A DNA stretch of 57,029 bases from Bartonella sp. AU18XJBT (lineage in GTDB: Bacteria > Pseudomonadota > Alphaproteobacteria > Rhizobiales > Rhizobiaceae), in assembly GCF_028618595.1 (NCBI RefSeq), contig NZ_JAQITE010000014.1, positions 1 to 57,029 on the forward strand. Reading direction: 5' to 3'. This document shows positions 20,110 through 30,583 of this stretch, piece by piece. The notes beneath the pieces are model-generated. The model had not been told where the DNA came from. It did not search any database and worked only from the letters and a program-made list of their open reading frames with translations. The translations under genes were made by a program, and so were the position numbers. How positions within the stretch are numbered: position 1 is the stretch's first letter; each line of letters starts with the position of its first letter.

Positions 20110-21082
20110 TTTTTCTCCCTTTGAAAGCGTTTCTGGGTATATTTTAAACCCCTTAGATAATGTGATGGACACAACGGTGAGTGGGCTATCTTCTGCTATT
20201 TCAGCGCCCTTAAATCTCGCCGCAATCATTTTTATCTTTCTTTATGGCTATAATGTTATGACGGGTCGCGTTGCACTTTCTATGCATAGTCTTCTCAATA
20301 ATGTTGTTAAAATCGTTGTTGTAACAACAATGGCAACGAATGCAGATACATTTAATACTTATGTCAAGGATATTTTCTTCAATGATTTATCCAATGCTAT
20401 TGGGAATGCGCTTAACAGCAATCCTGCAAGCTCCAATGTTTTTGATTATATTTTGTTAAAAGCAAGTTCGCGCTATCAAGAGGTCTTATACAATGCTTGG
20501 TTTTTTGAAAAGATCATTGTGGGTCTTCTTGGTTCTATCATGCTTTTAGCCGTTATTCTTTTTTGTATAGGTGGTTTTATTGTGCAAATGTTTGCACAAG
20601 TTGCACTCGTCATGATTATAGGTCTTGGGCCTCTATTCATTAGTTTGTATTTGTTCAATGCCACACGAAAATACACCGATGCATGGATTACAACTTTGAT
20701 CAATTTTACCATTTTACAAGTTCTCGTGATCATGCTTGGAACAATTATATGTCAAGTTATCCTACAGGTTCTCAAAGTTTCATATGAATCAATTTACGTT
20801 CTTTTCCCCCCTGTCATCGTCATTTCGATCATAGGGGTTATTATCTTCCGTGCGCTTCCAGGTATTGCAACAGCGCTGTCCTCTGGCGGACCATACTTTA
20901 ATGCTGGTGTTTCTTCAGGAGGACAGGTTTTCACAATGCTTGCCAATAGTGCAAGAACGAGTGGTAACGCAATAAAAAGTGCCACTTTACAAATCGCAGG
21001 AGCTGCCGGTAACGCTTCTAAAGGTGCGGCAGGTGCGGCGGCAAAAGCAGGAAGATCTGGAGGTAGTCGTGGTCGGTTTTAA
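20096..21082 (+). CDS. virB6: VirB6, polytopic inner-membrane T4SS channel protein
   Basis: A 328-residue membrane protein with about six to seven hydrophobic segments between residues 30 and 265, as in the TrbL/VirB6 family. The C-terminal tail is rich in Gly, Ala and Lys (AAGNASKGAAGAAAKAGRSG). The ATG at 20096 is inside virB5; the TTG six codons earlier is less likely. It is followed by the only large gap in the operon (209 bases). Confidence 0.93.
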   Translation: MSDFSFSPFESVSGYILNPLDNVMDTTVSGLSSAISAPLNLAAIIFIFLYGYNVMTGRVALSMHSLLNNVVKIVVVTTMATNADTFNTYVKDIFFNDLSNAIGNALNSNPASSNVFDYILLKASSRYQEVLYNAWFFEKIIVGLLGSIMLLAVILFCIGGFIVQMFAQVALVMIIGLGPLFISLYLFNATRKYTDAWITTLINFTILQVLVIMLGTIICQVILQVLKVSYESIYVLFPPVIVISIIGVIIFRALPGIATALSSGGPYFNAGVSSGGQVFTMLANSARTSGNAIKSATLQIAGAAGNASKGAAGAAAKAGRSGGSRGRF

Positions 21083-21125
21083 GATAAAGCACCTCTTTAA
21101 AAGAATAAGCATTTTTGTTTTTTCC

Positions 21126-21192
21126 TTGCGTGCGCCCTTTGGCGCATGCACCATGATCCTGTTCCAGATAAGACCTAACATCTTGGGTCTTA
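21126..21192. other. Two hairpins in the virB6-virB7 gap
   Basis: TGCGTGCGCC (21127-21136) pairs with GGCGCATGCA (21141-21150), one G-U pair, loop CTTT. TAAGACC (21169-21175) pairs with GGTCTTA (21186-21192). Neither is followed by a T-run, so they are not standard terminators. They may stabilise or process the mRNA between virB6 and virB7. Confidence 0.5.
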
Positions 21193-21291
21193 CAACAAAA
21201 CAATCAAAATCTTGCATCACATAAACTTGTAAAAGTGTTCCGAATAAAGGCTCTCATGCATTGTATTCCAAGATATTTGTGAGTTCAAAAA

Positions 21292-23119
<1,828 letters not shown>

Positions 23120-23127
<8 letters not shown>

Positions 23128-24280
23128 CACCGTGGATGAAAAAAGCATTAATGATCGCAATACCATAAAAAATGCTCAAGGGAAAAGTCAACAGAATAAT
23201 GTGGGGAAAGCTATTGCTCTTATTATTCTTTTCAGTGTCTGTCTTTATTTAGCCTATTCAACACTTGTTACAGACAAAAAACAACCAATTGAATCTTCAA
23301 AAGAAGGAACAGTTATAAAACAAACAGAGCTTTTTCGCCCTGCAAAGCCTACCCCTCCCCCCTTTGAACAACCCCAACGAAATAACGCTCTATTGCCAAA
23401 AGTCGAGCTACCAACACCAAACATCAATCAATTAAATTCTGATAACTCACTGCTGGAAGCAGCACAACGTGCTCCTGTATTAGCTTATGCCAGTACACAA
23501 CAAGGCAAAATAGATTCACAAACAAATAATGCTGCTTTGCCTCACCAACTTGAAAGCAAACCTGATGAAACGACGCAACGTTTTAATCATCTTCTCAAAC
23601 CCACAGTGCTTGAAGGTATTCGTGCTTCAACCCTCGGCAATCGAAACTACATCATCGCGATGGGAACTTCTATCCCTTGTATTTTAGAAACAGCCATCAA
23701 CAGTGATCAACAAGGTTTTGCCAGTTGTATTGTCTCCAGAGATATCTTATCAGACAATGGTCGTGTTGTCCTTCTTGATAAAGGCACCCAAATTGTTGGT
23801 GAATATCGCGCCGGATTGAAAAAAGGTCAAACACGTCTCTTCGTGCTATGGAATAGAGCAAAAACCCCCAATGGTATCATTATATCCTTAGCTTCACCTG
23901 CAACAGACAGTTTAGGACGTTCTGGTATAGATGGAGATATTGATAACCATTGGCTCGAGAGGATTGGGGCTGCACTTCTTGTATCACTGATAAAAGATGC
24001 GACAAACTATGCCAATAAACGTTTATCAAAAAACCAGGAAAAAGAAGAAACTGAAACAATCTCTTCAGGACAAAACGTCGCAAACATTCTCGTAGAAAAT
24101 TACGCCAATATTCCTCCAACATTATCCAAAAACCAAGGGGAAATGGTGAATATCTTTGTTGCCCGCGATTTAGATTTTTCCAGTGTTTATAAATTGAAAG
24201 TCATTGAAAACAAAAAACAAATTATCAATCGAGCTGTTTCAAGAAACTTTTACAAAAATTCGGCGGTAACTTTAGAATGA
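23120..24280 (+). CDS. virB10: VirB10, T4SS core scaffold (TrbI-type)
   Basis: A 386-residue protein spanning both membranes. It has a cytoplasmic start, a membrane helix at about residues 31-48, and a proline-rich periplasmic stretch (RPAKPTPPPFEQPQ). The TrbI beta-barrel domain covers about 165-386 (VLEGIRASTLGNRNYIIAMG, LLDKGTQIVGEYRAGLKKGQ, ATDSLGRSGIDGDID). It signals energy use from VirD4/VirB11 to the outer-membrane core. The end overlaps the virB11 start (ATGA). Confidence 0.95.
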
Positions 24281-25347
24281 ACTCAAATTTACATACCATG
24301 AATGATGAAACAGTTGCGATTGTTCTCACAAAACTTGAACCTATTAGTGCTTTTTTGAAAGATGATAGTCTTTTTGAAATTGTTATCAATCGTCCCTATA
24401 AAGTAATGACGGAAGGGTTTGATGGATGGAAAACTATAGAAGCACCAGCTCTCTCTTTTAATGAGCTTATGGGGATTGCGAAAGTTGTCGCGTCCTATTC
24501 CAAGCAAAACATATCGGATAAAAACCCAATATTATCAGCTACTCTGCCAGGTAATGAGCGTATTCAAATTGTCATTCCGCCAGCTGTTGAAAAAGACACG
24601 ATTAGTATGACAATTCGTAAACCATCATCGCAGAGTTTTTCTCTCGAAGAGCTTGCAAATAAAGGCCTCTTCTCGCTCTGTGAACAGATATCTTTCACGC
24701 CATTAAATGATTATCCTTCTCGTTTTAACGAACTCAAAATTATCGAGCATAACTTAGCTCATGCCTACTGTAATAAAGACTTTGTCTCCTTTTTAAATCA
24801 AGCTGTAAAATGCCAAAAAAATATTTTAATTGCAGGAAAAACTGGTTCGGGTAAAACAACATTATCAAAAGCATTAATCGCCAAAATTCCTCAAGAAGAG
24901 CGTATTATCACCATTGAAGATACACAAGAATTGGTGATACCACACCCGAACCATGTCTCGATGTTCTATTCAAAAGATGGACAGGGCTTAGCCACTGTTG
25001 GACCCAAAGAATTGCTTGAATCATCTTTACGCATGCGTCCTGATCGTATTCTTTTGCAAGAACTTCGAGATGGTACAGCCTTTTATTATATCCGCAATGT
25101 CAATTCAGGTCATCCAGGTTCCATTACAACAGTTCATGCCTCAACAGCCCTTGCAGCCTTTGAGCAAATGACCCTTTTGGTCAAGGAAAGTGAAGGCGGT
25201 GGTGATTTAGAGCGTGATGATATTCGAGGACTGTTGATTTCAATGATTGATATCATCATCCAATGCAAACGAGTTGAAGGAAAATTTAAGGTCACAGAAA
25301 TTTATTACGATCCCTTTAAACAACGAAACATCTTTGGAGGAGACTAA
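24277..25347 (+). CDS. virB11: VirB11, hexameric T4SS ATPase
   Basis: A 356-residue ATPase of the PulE/VirB11 family that switches the system between pilus assembly and substrate transfer. The Walker A is AGKTGSGKT at about residues 186-194. The Asp box is IITIEDTQEL and the Walker B RILLQELRDG. The histidine box is SGHPGSITTVHA. Last gene of the virB cluster; a 65-base gap separates it from the effector antitoxin. Confidence 0.95.
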   Translation: MNSNLHTMNDETVAIVLTKLEPISAFLKDDSLFEIVINRPYKVMTEGFDGWKTIEAPALSFNELMGIAKVVASYSKQNISDKNPILSATLPGNERIQIVIPPAVEKDTISMTIRKPSSQSFSLEELANKGLFSLCEQISFTPLNDYPSRFNELKIIEHNLAHAYCNKDFVSFLNQAVKCQKNILIAGKTGSGKTTLSKALIAKIPQEERIITIEDTQELVIPHPNHVSMFYSKDGQGLATVGPKELLESSLRMRPDRILLQELRDGTAFYYIRNVNSGHPGSITTVHASTALAAFEQMTLLVKESEGGGDLERDDIRGLLISMIDIIIQCKRVEGKFKVTEIYYDPFKQRNIFGGD

Positions 25348-25412
25348 AAGAAGATCACACCGGCTGCCAAAGGCTCTTTTCAAGCAACGATTGCACATAA
25401 AAGGAAAAATGC

Positions 25413-25628
25413 ATGAAAACCACAGCAACAGAGAACAGAGAAAATCTTTTATCGATGACAGTGGAAGAATTAAAACAACGCCGTGAAGCCGTTGAAGCAG
25501 CCATTAGCACCCATGCAATAGAAGGCATAACGCTACATTCCAAAACGCTGAAAATTTTAGAGGAATACGCAAAGGGGAATATTTCACTAGAGGAATTTAA
25601 CACTCTGATGGACAACACGACATTATAA
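25413..25628 (+). CDS. biaA: FIC antitoxin (VbhA/BiaA-type) for the BepA-like effector
   Basis: A 71-residue protein of the class I FIC antitoxin family. The helix that blocks the ATP site carries (S/T)xxxE(G/N), here T-H-A-I-E-G (about residues 33-39). The start EELKQRREAVEAAIS and the end EEYAKGNISLEEFNTLM match VbhA-type antitoxins. It has an AAGGAAAAA ribosome site and ends 10 bases before the FIC effector, as expected for a toxin-antitoxin pair. It is expected to keep AMPylation off inside the bacterium until the effector is exported. The symbol follows published naming of Bep antitoxins and is moderately sure. Confidence 0.85.
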   Translation: MKTTATENRENLLSMTVEELKQRREAVEAAISTHAIEGITLHSKTLKILEEYAKGNISLEEFNTLMDNTTL

Positions 25629-25638
25629 GGAGGACACA

Positions 25639-27273
25639 ATGCCAAAAGCCAAAGCAAAAACAAAAAATATGCAGACAATTTCTCCCCATCATTATGTCTA
25701 TCCAAACACCACAACACTCAAAAATAAATATGGAATAAAAAACTTAAAATCCTTTCTGGAAAAATGCTCGCATGATACAGCAAAAGCAATGGTGAATCTG
25801 CGTGAAGACCCCCTACCAGAAAAATTTGATAGCTCCTATCTATGCTCTATTCATTATCAGTTGTTTAAAAATACCTTTGAATGGGCTGGTCATCTTCGCC
25901 ACCTCCCCTTTACATTTGAAGATGGCACTACAGCCGCCATGCCCGAAATGAAAAGAACAGGATGGGAAAATCCTTTTGCACTCGGTGATGAAATCCAAGA
26001 CGGTTTACAAAAATTAGATCAAACGCTTGCCGAAAAAGATAATTTGCAAGGCTTAACGCGCGAGAAATTTAACGCTGAAGCGATAAGCTTATTTAACGCC
26101 CTTAACCAACTTCATCCTTTCAGAGAAGGCAATGGACGCACACAACGGGTCTTTTTTGAAAATCTTGCTCAAGCAGCAGGGCATCAGCTTGATTTTTCAC
26201 TTGTTACAAAAGAACGCATGATGCTCGCCAGTGTTGCTGTAGCAGAAAATGGTGATCTAGAACCTATGCAACATCTGTTTGAGGATATCTCCAATCCCAA
26301 TAAAATACTTCTTTTAAAAGAATTCATGAGCAGCATGAAAGAACTTGGACGCAATGTGAATGATCGTCCTGTGATGATAACAAAGGAAGGTAAAACTTAC
26401 ACGGGCACCTATAGAGGTGCTGGTCTTAACAGCTTTGCCTGCAATGTAAAAGGAGCTTACATCATCGGCAATAAAGAACAGCTCACACCAGAACAACTCA
26501 AAACATTAAAACCCGGTGATAAATTTACCTTTAGCGTTCCCAAAACAAAAGAGCTTGAAAGCATTCTCATTCCAGAAGAGAGATTAGCCCCTTTGACAAA
26601 AAATGAAAAAGCCAAACTGGTTGCAGAAGATTCTTGCGTCCACACAAGCCTAAAACAGGTCCAACAATTGGCAAAAATTGTTTATGGTAGTGCAAAAACA
26701 TTAGATAAACAGATGGTAGAGATCATCAAAAATCCAGGCTTAGGCCAACAGCTCGCCAACCAGATTGAAAGAACACCGCACTCTATTTCTCATCTTGCAG
26801 GTTTCAGTTTATGTGGACTACAAAATCAGGCACGTGCGAACGCTAAAAATCATCTTGAGATGCTCTGTACTGCCGTTGCAAATTTCACGCACGCTGTAAA
26901 ATATGCGGAGAAGGAAATTACTCAAGAACATGCAACAGAACAAAGTCGCCGTGCAAAAACGGTAGAAACGCCCAGTCAAAGCTTGCAAGACCTCTTCGCC
27001 TTGCCAAAAGGATTACAGCAAGAAGCTTTAGCAAAAAATCCTTTACTTCAAAAAGAGCTTACCAACTTTGCAAAAAGCATTAATAGCCGTCTCTCAGCAA
27101 CTGAACATAAAGCAGTCCAAAATAATGAGTATAAAACATTGGCTCAAAGCATTGGTGTATCAGAAAATAAAGCCAAACAAATTACACAAATTATTAAGCA
27201 AACCAAAGAAGTACACCAGCACGCACAAGTATGCACAATGCACCGTTCCAAAGCATTCGCTATGGCCTGCTAA
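25639..27273 (+). CDS. bepA: BepA-like T4SS effector, FIC-OB-BID, catalytically complete FIC motif
   Basis: A 544-residue secreted effector. The FIC domain (about 20-230) has the target flap TFEDGT (92-97) and the full active motif HPFREGNGRTQR (159-170), so AMP transfer is expected. An OB-like domain follows (about 245-305), then the BID domain (about 315-430, QQLAKIVYGSAKTL, ISHLAGFSLCGLQNQAR). A helical extension (SLQDLFALPKGLQQEA to about 525) is shared with the other FIC effectors here. The tail ends RSKAFAMAC, the VirD4-read signal. A strong AGGAGG ribosome site precedes the ATG. Its place between virB11 and virD4 matches bepA of Bartonella henselae. Orthology to BepA itself, rather than another FIC-Bep, is inferred from position. 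Confidence 0.88.
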   Translation: MPKAKAKTKNMQTISPHHYVYPNTTTLKNKYGIKNLKSFLEKCSHDTAKAMVNLREDPLPEKFDSSYLCSIHYQLFKNTFEWAGHLRHLPFTFEDGTTAAMPEMKRTGWENPFALGDEIQDGLQKLDQTLAEKDNLQGLTREKFNAEAISLFNALNQLHPFREGNGRTQRVFFENLAQAAGHQLDFSLVTKERMMLASVAVAENGDLEPMQHLFEDISNPNKILLLKEFMSSMKELGRNVNDRPVMITKEGKTYTGTYRGAGLNSFACNVKGAYIIGNKEQLTPEQLKTLKPGDKFTFSVPKTKELESILIPEERLAPLTKNEKAKLVAEDSCVHTSLKQVQQLAKIVYGSAKTLDKQMVEIIKNPGLGQQLANQIERTPHSISHLAGFSLCGLQNQARANAKNHLEMLCTAVANFTHAVKYAEKEITQEHATEQSRRAKTVETPSQSLQDLFALPKGLQQEALAKNPLLQKELTNFAKSINSRLSATEHKAVQNNEYKTLAQSIGVSENKAKQITQIIKQTKEVHQHAQVCTMHRSKAFAMAC

Positions 27274-27398
27274 GAATAGATAAAACCTTCCACCTTCATT
27301 GAAAAGGAGGAAGAAATGAAAACTGTTTGGCGTTATCGGTGCTTTTTCAAAAAAGAGCTTTTCGCAGCATGTTCTGATAGAATTGAAAGTAGAATATA

Positions 27399-29315
27399 AT
27401 GAAATATACCAAAACACAAATGGTGCTTATTTTAACACCGATCGCTTTAGGTGCTTTAACGATATTCCTTGTTCCTCATTTTTTGTTGTTTATAACAAAT
27501 GGACTAAAGAGCAATCAAATTTATTGGACTCTTCGTTCTGAGCCTTTATTAGTCTTAGCACTAACGGCTGCTGTTTCATTGTTGTATAGTCTCTCGCAAA
27601 AACTGCACTTACGTAAAATAATCGCTTTTGTCTCCGTTGTCTTTTTTGGAACAACCGCTCTTTACTACATTGGTGGTGAAATAAAACGTTTAAGTCCCTA
27701 TGTTGGCCAACAAGGAATAACGTGGAGCTATGCGCTTCAATTCATGGACCCCATGATTGTCTTTGGCATCATCATTGGTGGTTTTCTTTCCATCATTCAA
27801 TTCGTAACAACCTCTCCACCTAAAAATAAGGTCAAGCGTGCAAAAAAAGGTGTTTTTGGTGAATCCGCATGGATGAATTTAAGGGAGGCAGCAAAAATCT
27901 TTCCTGCCAATGGGCAAATTGTTGTGGGTGAAAGATACCGTGTTGATCAAGACAATGTGTGCAAAATTCCCTTTGCACCTGGCGATAAAACAACATGGGG
28001 AAAGGGTGGGATAGCCCCTTTGCTAACTTTTAATCTTGATTTTGGTTCAACCCATATGATCTTTTTTGCTGGTTCTGGTGGCTATAAAACCACAAGTACA
28101 GTAGTTCCCACGTGTTTAACCTATCCTGGGTCTATTATTTGTCTTGATCCTTCAACAGAAGTTGCCCCAATGGTCAAATTTGCGCGTCAAAAGATGGAAA
28201 ATAGAAATGTCATTGTTCTCGATCCCAATTCATTTTTGACAAAAAATTTTAATGTCATCGATTGGCTTTTAGATGATAGTGTACCACGCACACAACGCGA
28301 AGCGAATATTGTAAGCTTTTCCAAGTTGCTTCTTACAGATAAAAAATCAGACAATTCTTCAGCGGAATATTTCTCGACACAAGCTCACAATCTGTTAACA
28401 GCTCTTCTTGCTCATGTTATATTTTCTGACGAATATGAAGACAGCGAGCGCAATTTAAAAACATTGCGTGGCATTCTCTCTCAATCAGAAACAGCTGTTG
28501 TTAATCAATTACGTATGATTCAAGAAACAACACCTTCTCCTTTTATTCGTGAAATGGTTGGTATTTTTACAGAAATGGCAGAGCAAACGTTTTCAGGAGT
28601 CTATACAACCGCATCCAAAGACACTCAATGGCTTTCTTTGTCCAATTACGCAGATCTCGTCTGCGGAGATGATTTTTTTTCCTCAGATATTGCAAATGGC
28701 AATACAGATGTTTTTCTCAATCTCCCCGCAAGTATTTTAAACAGTTATCCAGCTATTGGACGTGTGATTATTGGCGCCTTTCTCAATGCCATGGTTACAG
28801 CAGACGGTAACTATAAAAAGCGTGTTTTATTTGTCCTAGATGAAGTTGATCTTCTAGGCTATATGAATATTTTAGAAGAAGCGCGCGATCGTGGGCGTAA
28901 ATACGGTATATCCTTAATGCTTTTTTATCAATCCTCTGGTCAGTTGGTCAATCACTTTGGAGAAGCTGGAGCACGTTCATGGTTTGAAAGCTGCTCCTTT
29001 GTCAGCTATGCTGCCATTAAAGACTTCCAAACTGCCAAAGACATTTCAGAACGCTGTGGACAAATGACTGTTGAAGTAACCGGAACAAGCAAATCAAGAG
29101 GCTTATCTTTAGGAAAGAGTTCATACAACGTCAATTACCAACAAAGAGCTCTGATTTTACCTCATGAGGTAATTCAAGAAATGCGTCAAGATGAACAAAT
29201 TATTCTTATGCAAGGTCACCCCCCTTTGCGATGTGGTCGCGCCATCTATTTCAGAAGAAAAGAAATGTTAGCCGCAGCTGCAAAAAACCGCTTTGCCCCA
29301 CAAAAGAAAAACTAA
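27399..29315 (+). CDS. virD4: VirD4, T4SS coupling protein
   Basis: A 638-residue hexameric ATPase at the inner membrane that recognises the BID domain and tail of Bep effectors and hands them to the VirB channel. The N-terminus has several membrane segments (about 7-27, 45-63, 69-90, 108-130). Walker A appears as FFAGSGGYKTTS (about 222-233) with Gly-Tyr-Lys instead of the common Gly-Lys. Walker B is VLFVLDEVDLLG (about 475-486). NLPASILNSYPAIGRVIIG is a usual family segment. The short gap after bepA suggests it belongs to the same transcript or has its own weak promoter. Confidence 0.95.
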   Translation: MKYTKTQMVLILTPIALGALTIFLVPHFLLFITNGLKSNQIYWTLRSEPLLVLALTAAVSLLYSLSQKLHLRKIIAFVSVVFFGTTALYYIGGEIKRLSPYVGQQGITWSYALQFMDPMIVFGIIIGGFLSIIQFVTTSPPKNKVKRAKKGVFGESAWMNLREAAKIFPANGQIVVGERYRVDQDNVCKIPFAPGDKTTWGKGGIAPLLTFNLDFGSTHMIFFAGSGGYKTTSTVVPTCLTYPGSIICLDPSTEVAPMVKFARQKMENRNVIVLDPNSFLTKNFNVIDWLLDDSVPRTQREANIVSFSKLLLTDKKSDNSSAEYFSTQAHNLLTALLAHVIFSDEYEDSERNLKTLRGILSQSETAVVNQLRMIQETTPSPFIREMVGIFTEMAEQTFSGVYTTASKDTQWLSLSNYADLVCGDDFFSSDIANGNTDVFLNLPASILNSYPAIGRVIIGAFLNAMVTADGNYKKRVLFVLDEVDLLGYMNILEEARDRGRKYGISLMLFYQSSGQLVNHFGEAGARSWFESCSFVSYAAIKDFQTAKDISERCGQMTVEVTGTSKSRGLSLGKSSYNVNYQQRALILPHEVIQEMRQDEQIILMQGHPPLRCGRAIYFRRKEMLAAAAKNRFAPQKKN

Positions 29316-30372
29316 CCTCCTCTTATGAGATCTTGACTATGAAAAGAACAACCACAGAAACAACATACATTTCTGTTTTTTAAAAGCCCGTTAACAAAAA
29401 GTTTTTGACCGCTTCCTCACACATAAGAAAAACATGATAGAAAAATCTGTGTTTTTTTCTTTTTGTATTTTGTGTATCGTTTTACCAGCGCCCATCGTCT
29501 TATAAAAATACCCTCTCCTCAAACCACCGATAACTAAACCAACATCTCCACTTGGGAAAGGCTGTAAATACATTCCTACAAAGCCTTTTTGTGTATAATT
29601 TATTCCCTACAAACAACCAAAACATTTCACACAGCTAATCACCAATATCAAGACTCAAGAAAAACAAAAATTTGATCTTTGAGACAAGAACTCTCAAAAT
29701 ACCCACACTCAAGAACATCGTTTTTTCGCAAAAACATTTAAGATATACATCAAAATGAATAAATCATTCTTATACAAGCTTCCCCCTTTACGATATCATA
29801 AAGTGTTCTATTTTAAAGATAAAGCGCTGAAAAAAGTTTTCTCCCTAAGCAAAGAAAGAGTTTCCTCTCTTATGAAGCTTACAGCAGCGCAATACAATAA
29901 GAGCAACAATACAGAATAAAAAACATTTTGTTTTAAACATACATAAACAAGATGTCCGTATGGCAAGATATTCTTATGAAGCAATAAGAAAAACATCATG
30001 AAGAAAAACTTGATAACTGCTTTTGCCTATAAATTCACCACTCTGAGTACTGTGTATGAAAAGGACCAACACCATTCGCAAACCAAGGGCGATTGCATCC
30101 ACCGTATCCACGATCTTTATCAAAGCGCTCTTGCAAACAACTTTGTTAAAGGAAAAAACAACAATTTTAAGCAGCATTTTTCTTTTTGACCTCTTCCTTA
30201 CACCTCAAAGAATAAAGGTTTTATCCAAAGTCAATTTGTAGAAAATTCATTTTCTGGCCACTCATGGGATTCATATCAGCGCCCTCAATACCTGTATTTT
30301 ACAGTACAAGATAACAAACATAAGGAAACATCAGAAAAGCTTTCCAAAAGTAAATGAAAAAAGAAAATATAC
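29316..30372. other. Non-coding gap between virD4 and the bepC antitoxin relic
   Basis: About 1.06 kb with stops in all frames. Open frames of about 60 codons at 29998-30241 have no known relatives that I recognise. In Bartonella henselae a second FIC effector (bepB) lies downstream of virD4 (known); here no FIC or BID coding remnant is visible. I could not find a terminator with a clear T-run. Confidence 0.5.
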
Positions 30373-30573
30373 ATGAAAACAATCACAACAGAACATTTAG
30401 CATTTCTCACACCAAAAACATTTCAAAAGTATCACAAAACGATTGATACAACCATTCATACACTTGAGGGAAAAATACGACCAATCATAACACCAAAAAT
30501 CTCAAAAGAATACGCGAAGGGGAATTTTTCACATGTAGCGTTTAAGACGCTTATCAACCACCACCCTACCTAG
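30373..30573 (+). CDS. Degenerate FIC antitoxin homologue upstream of bepC
   Basis: A 66-residue protein clearly related to the antitoxin at 25413. The end KEYAKGNFSHVAFKTLI parallels EEYAKGNISLEEFNTLM, and the initial MKTI parallels MKTT. The inhibitory helix reads TTIHTLEG: the Glu-Gly pair is kept, but the Ser/Thr four residues before the glutamate is Ile. It ends 10 bases before the BepC-like ORF, the same spacing as the intact pair. The partner FIC domain carries Lys at the inhibited position, so selection on the antitoxin may be relaxed. The ribosome site is poor. It could be expressed, or be a relic. Confidence 0.65.
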   Translation: MKTITTEHLAFLTPKTFQKYHKTIDTTIHTLEGKIRPIITPKISKEYAKGNFSHVAFKTLINHHPT

Positions 30574-30583
30574 GAGAGATTAT

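Noticed and set aside
27399..29315. Unusual Walker A (GSGGYKTT) as a sign of inactive VirD4
   Set aside because: The essential Lys-Thr and the Walker B are present, and variation at this position is tolerated among VirD4-type proteins.
29998..30241. Small frames between virD4 and bepC as possible bep remnants
   Set aside because: No FIC, BID or tail motif could be found in them.
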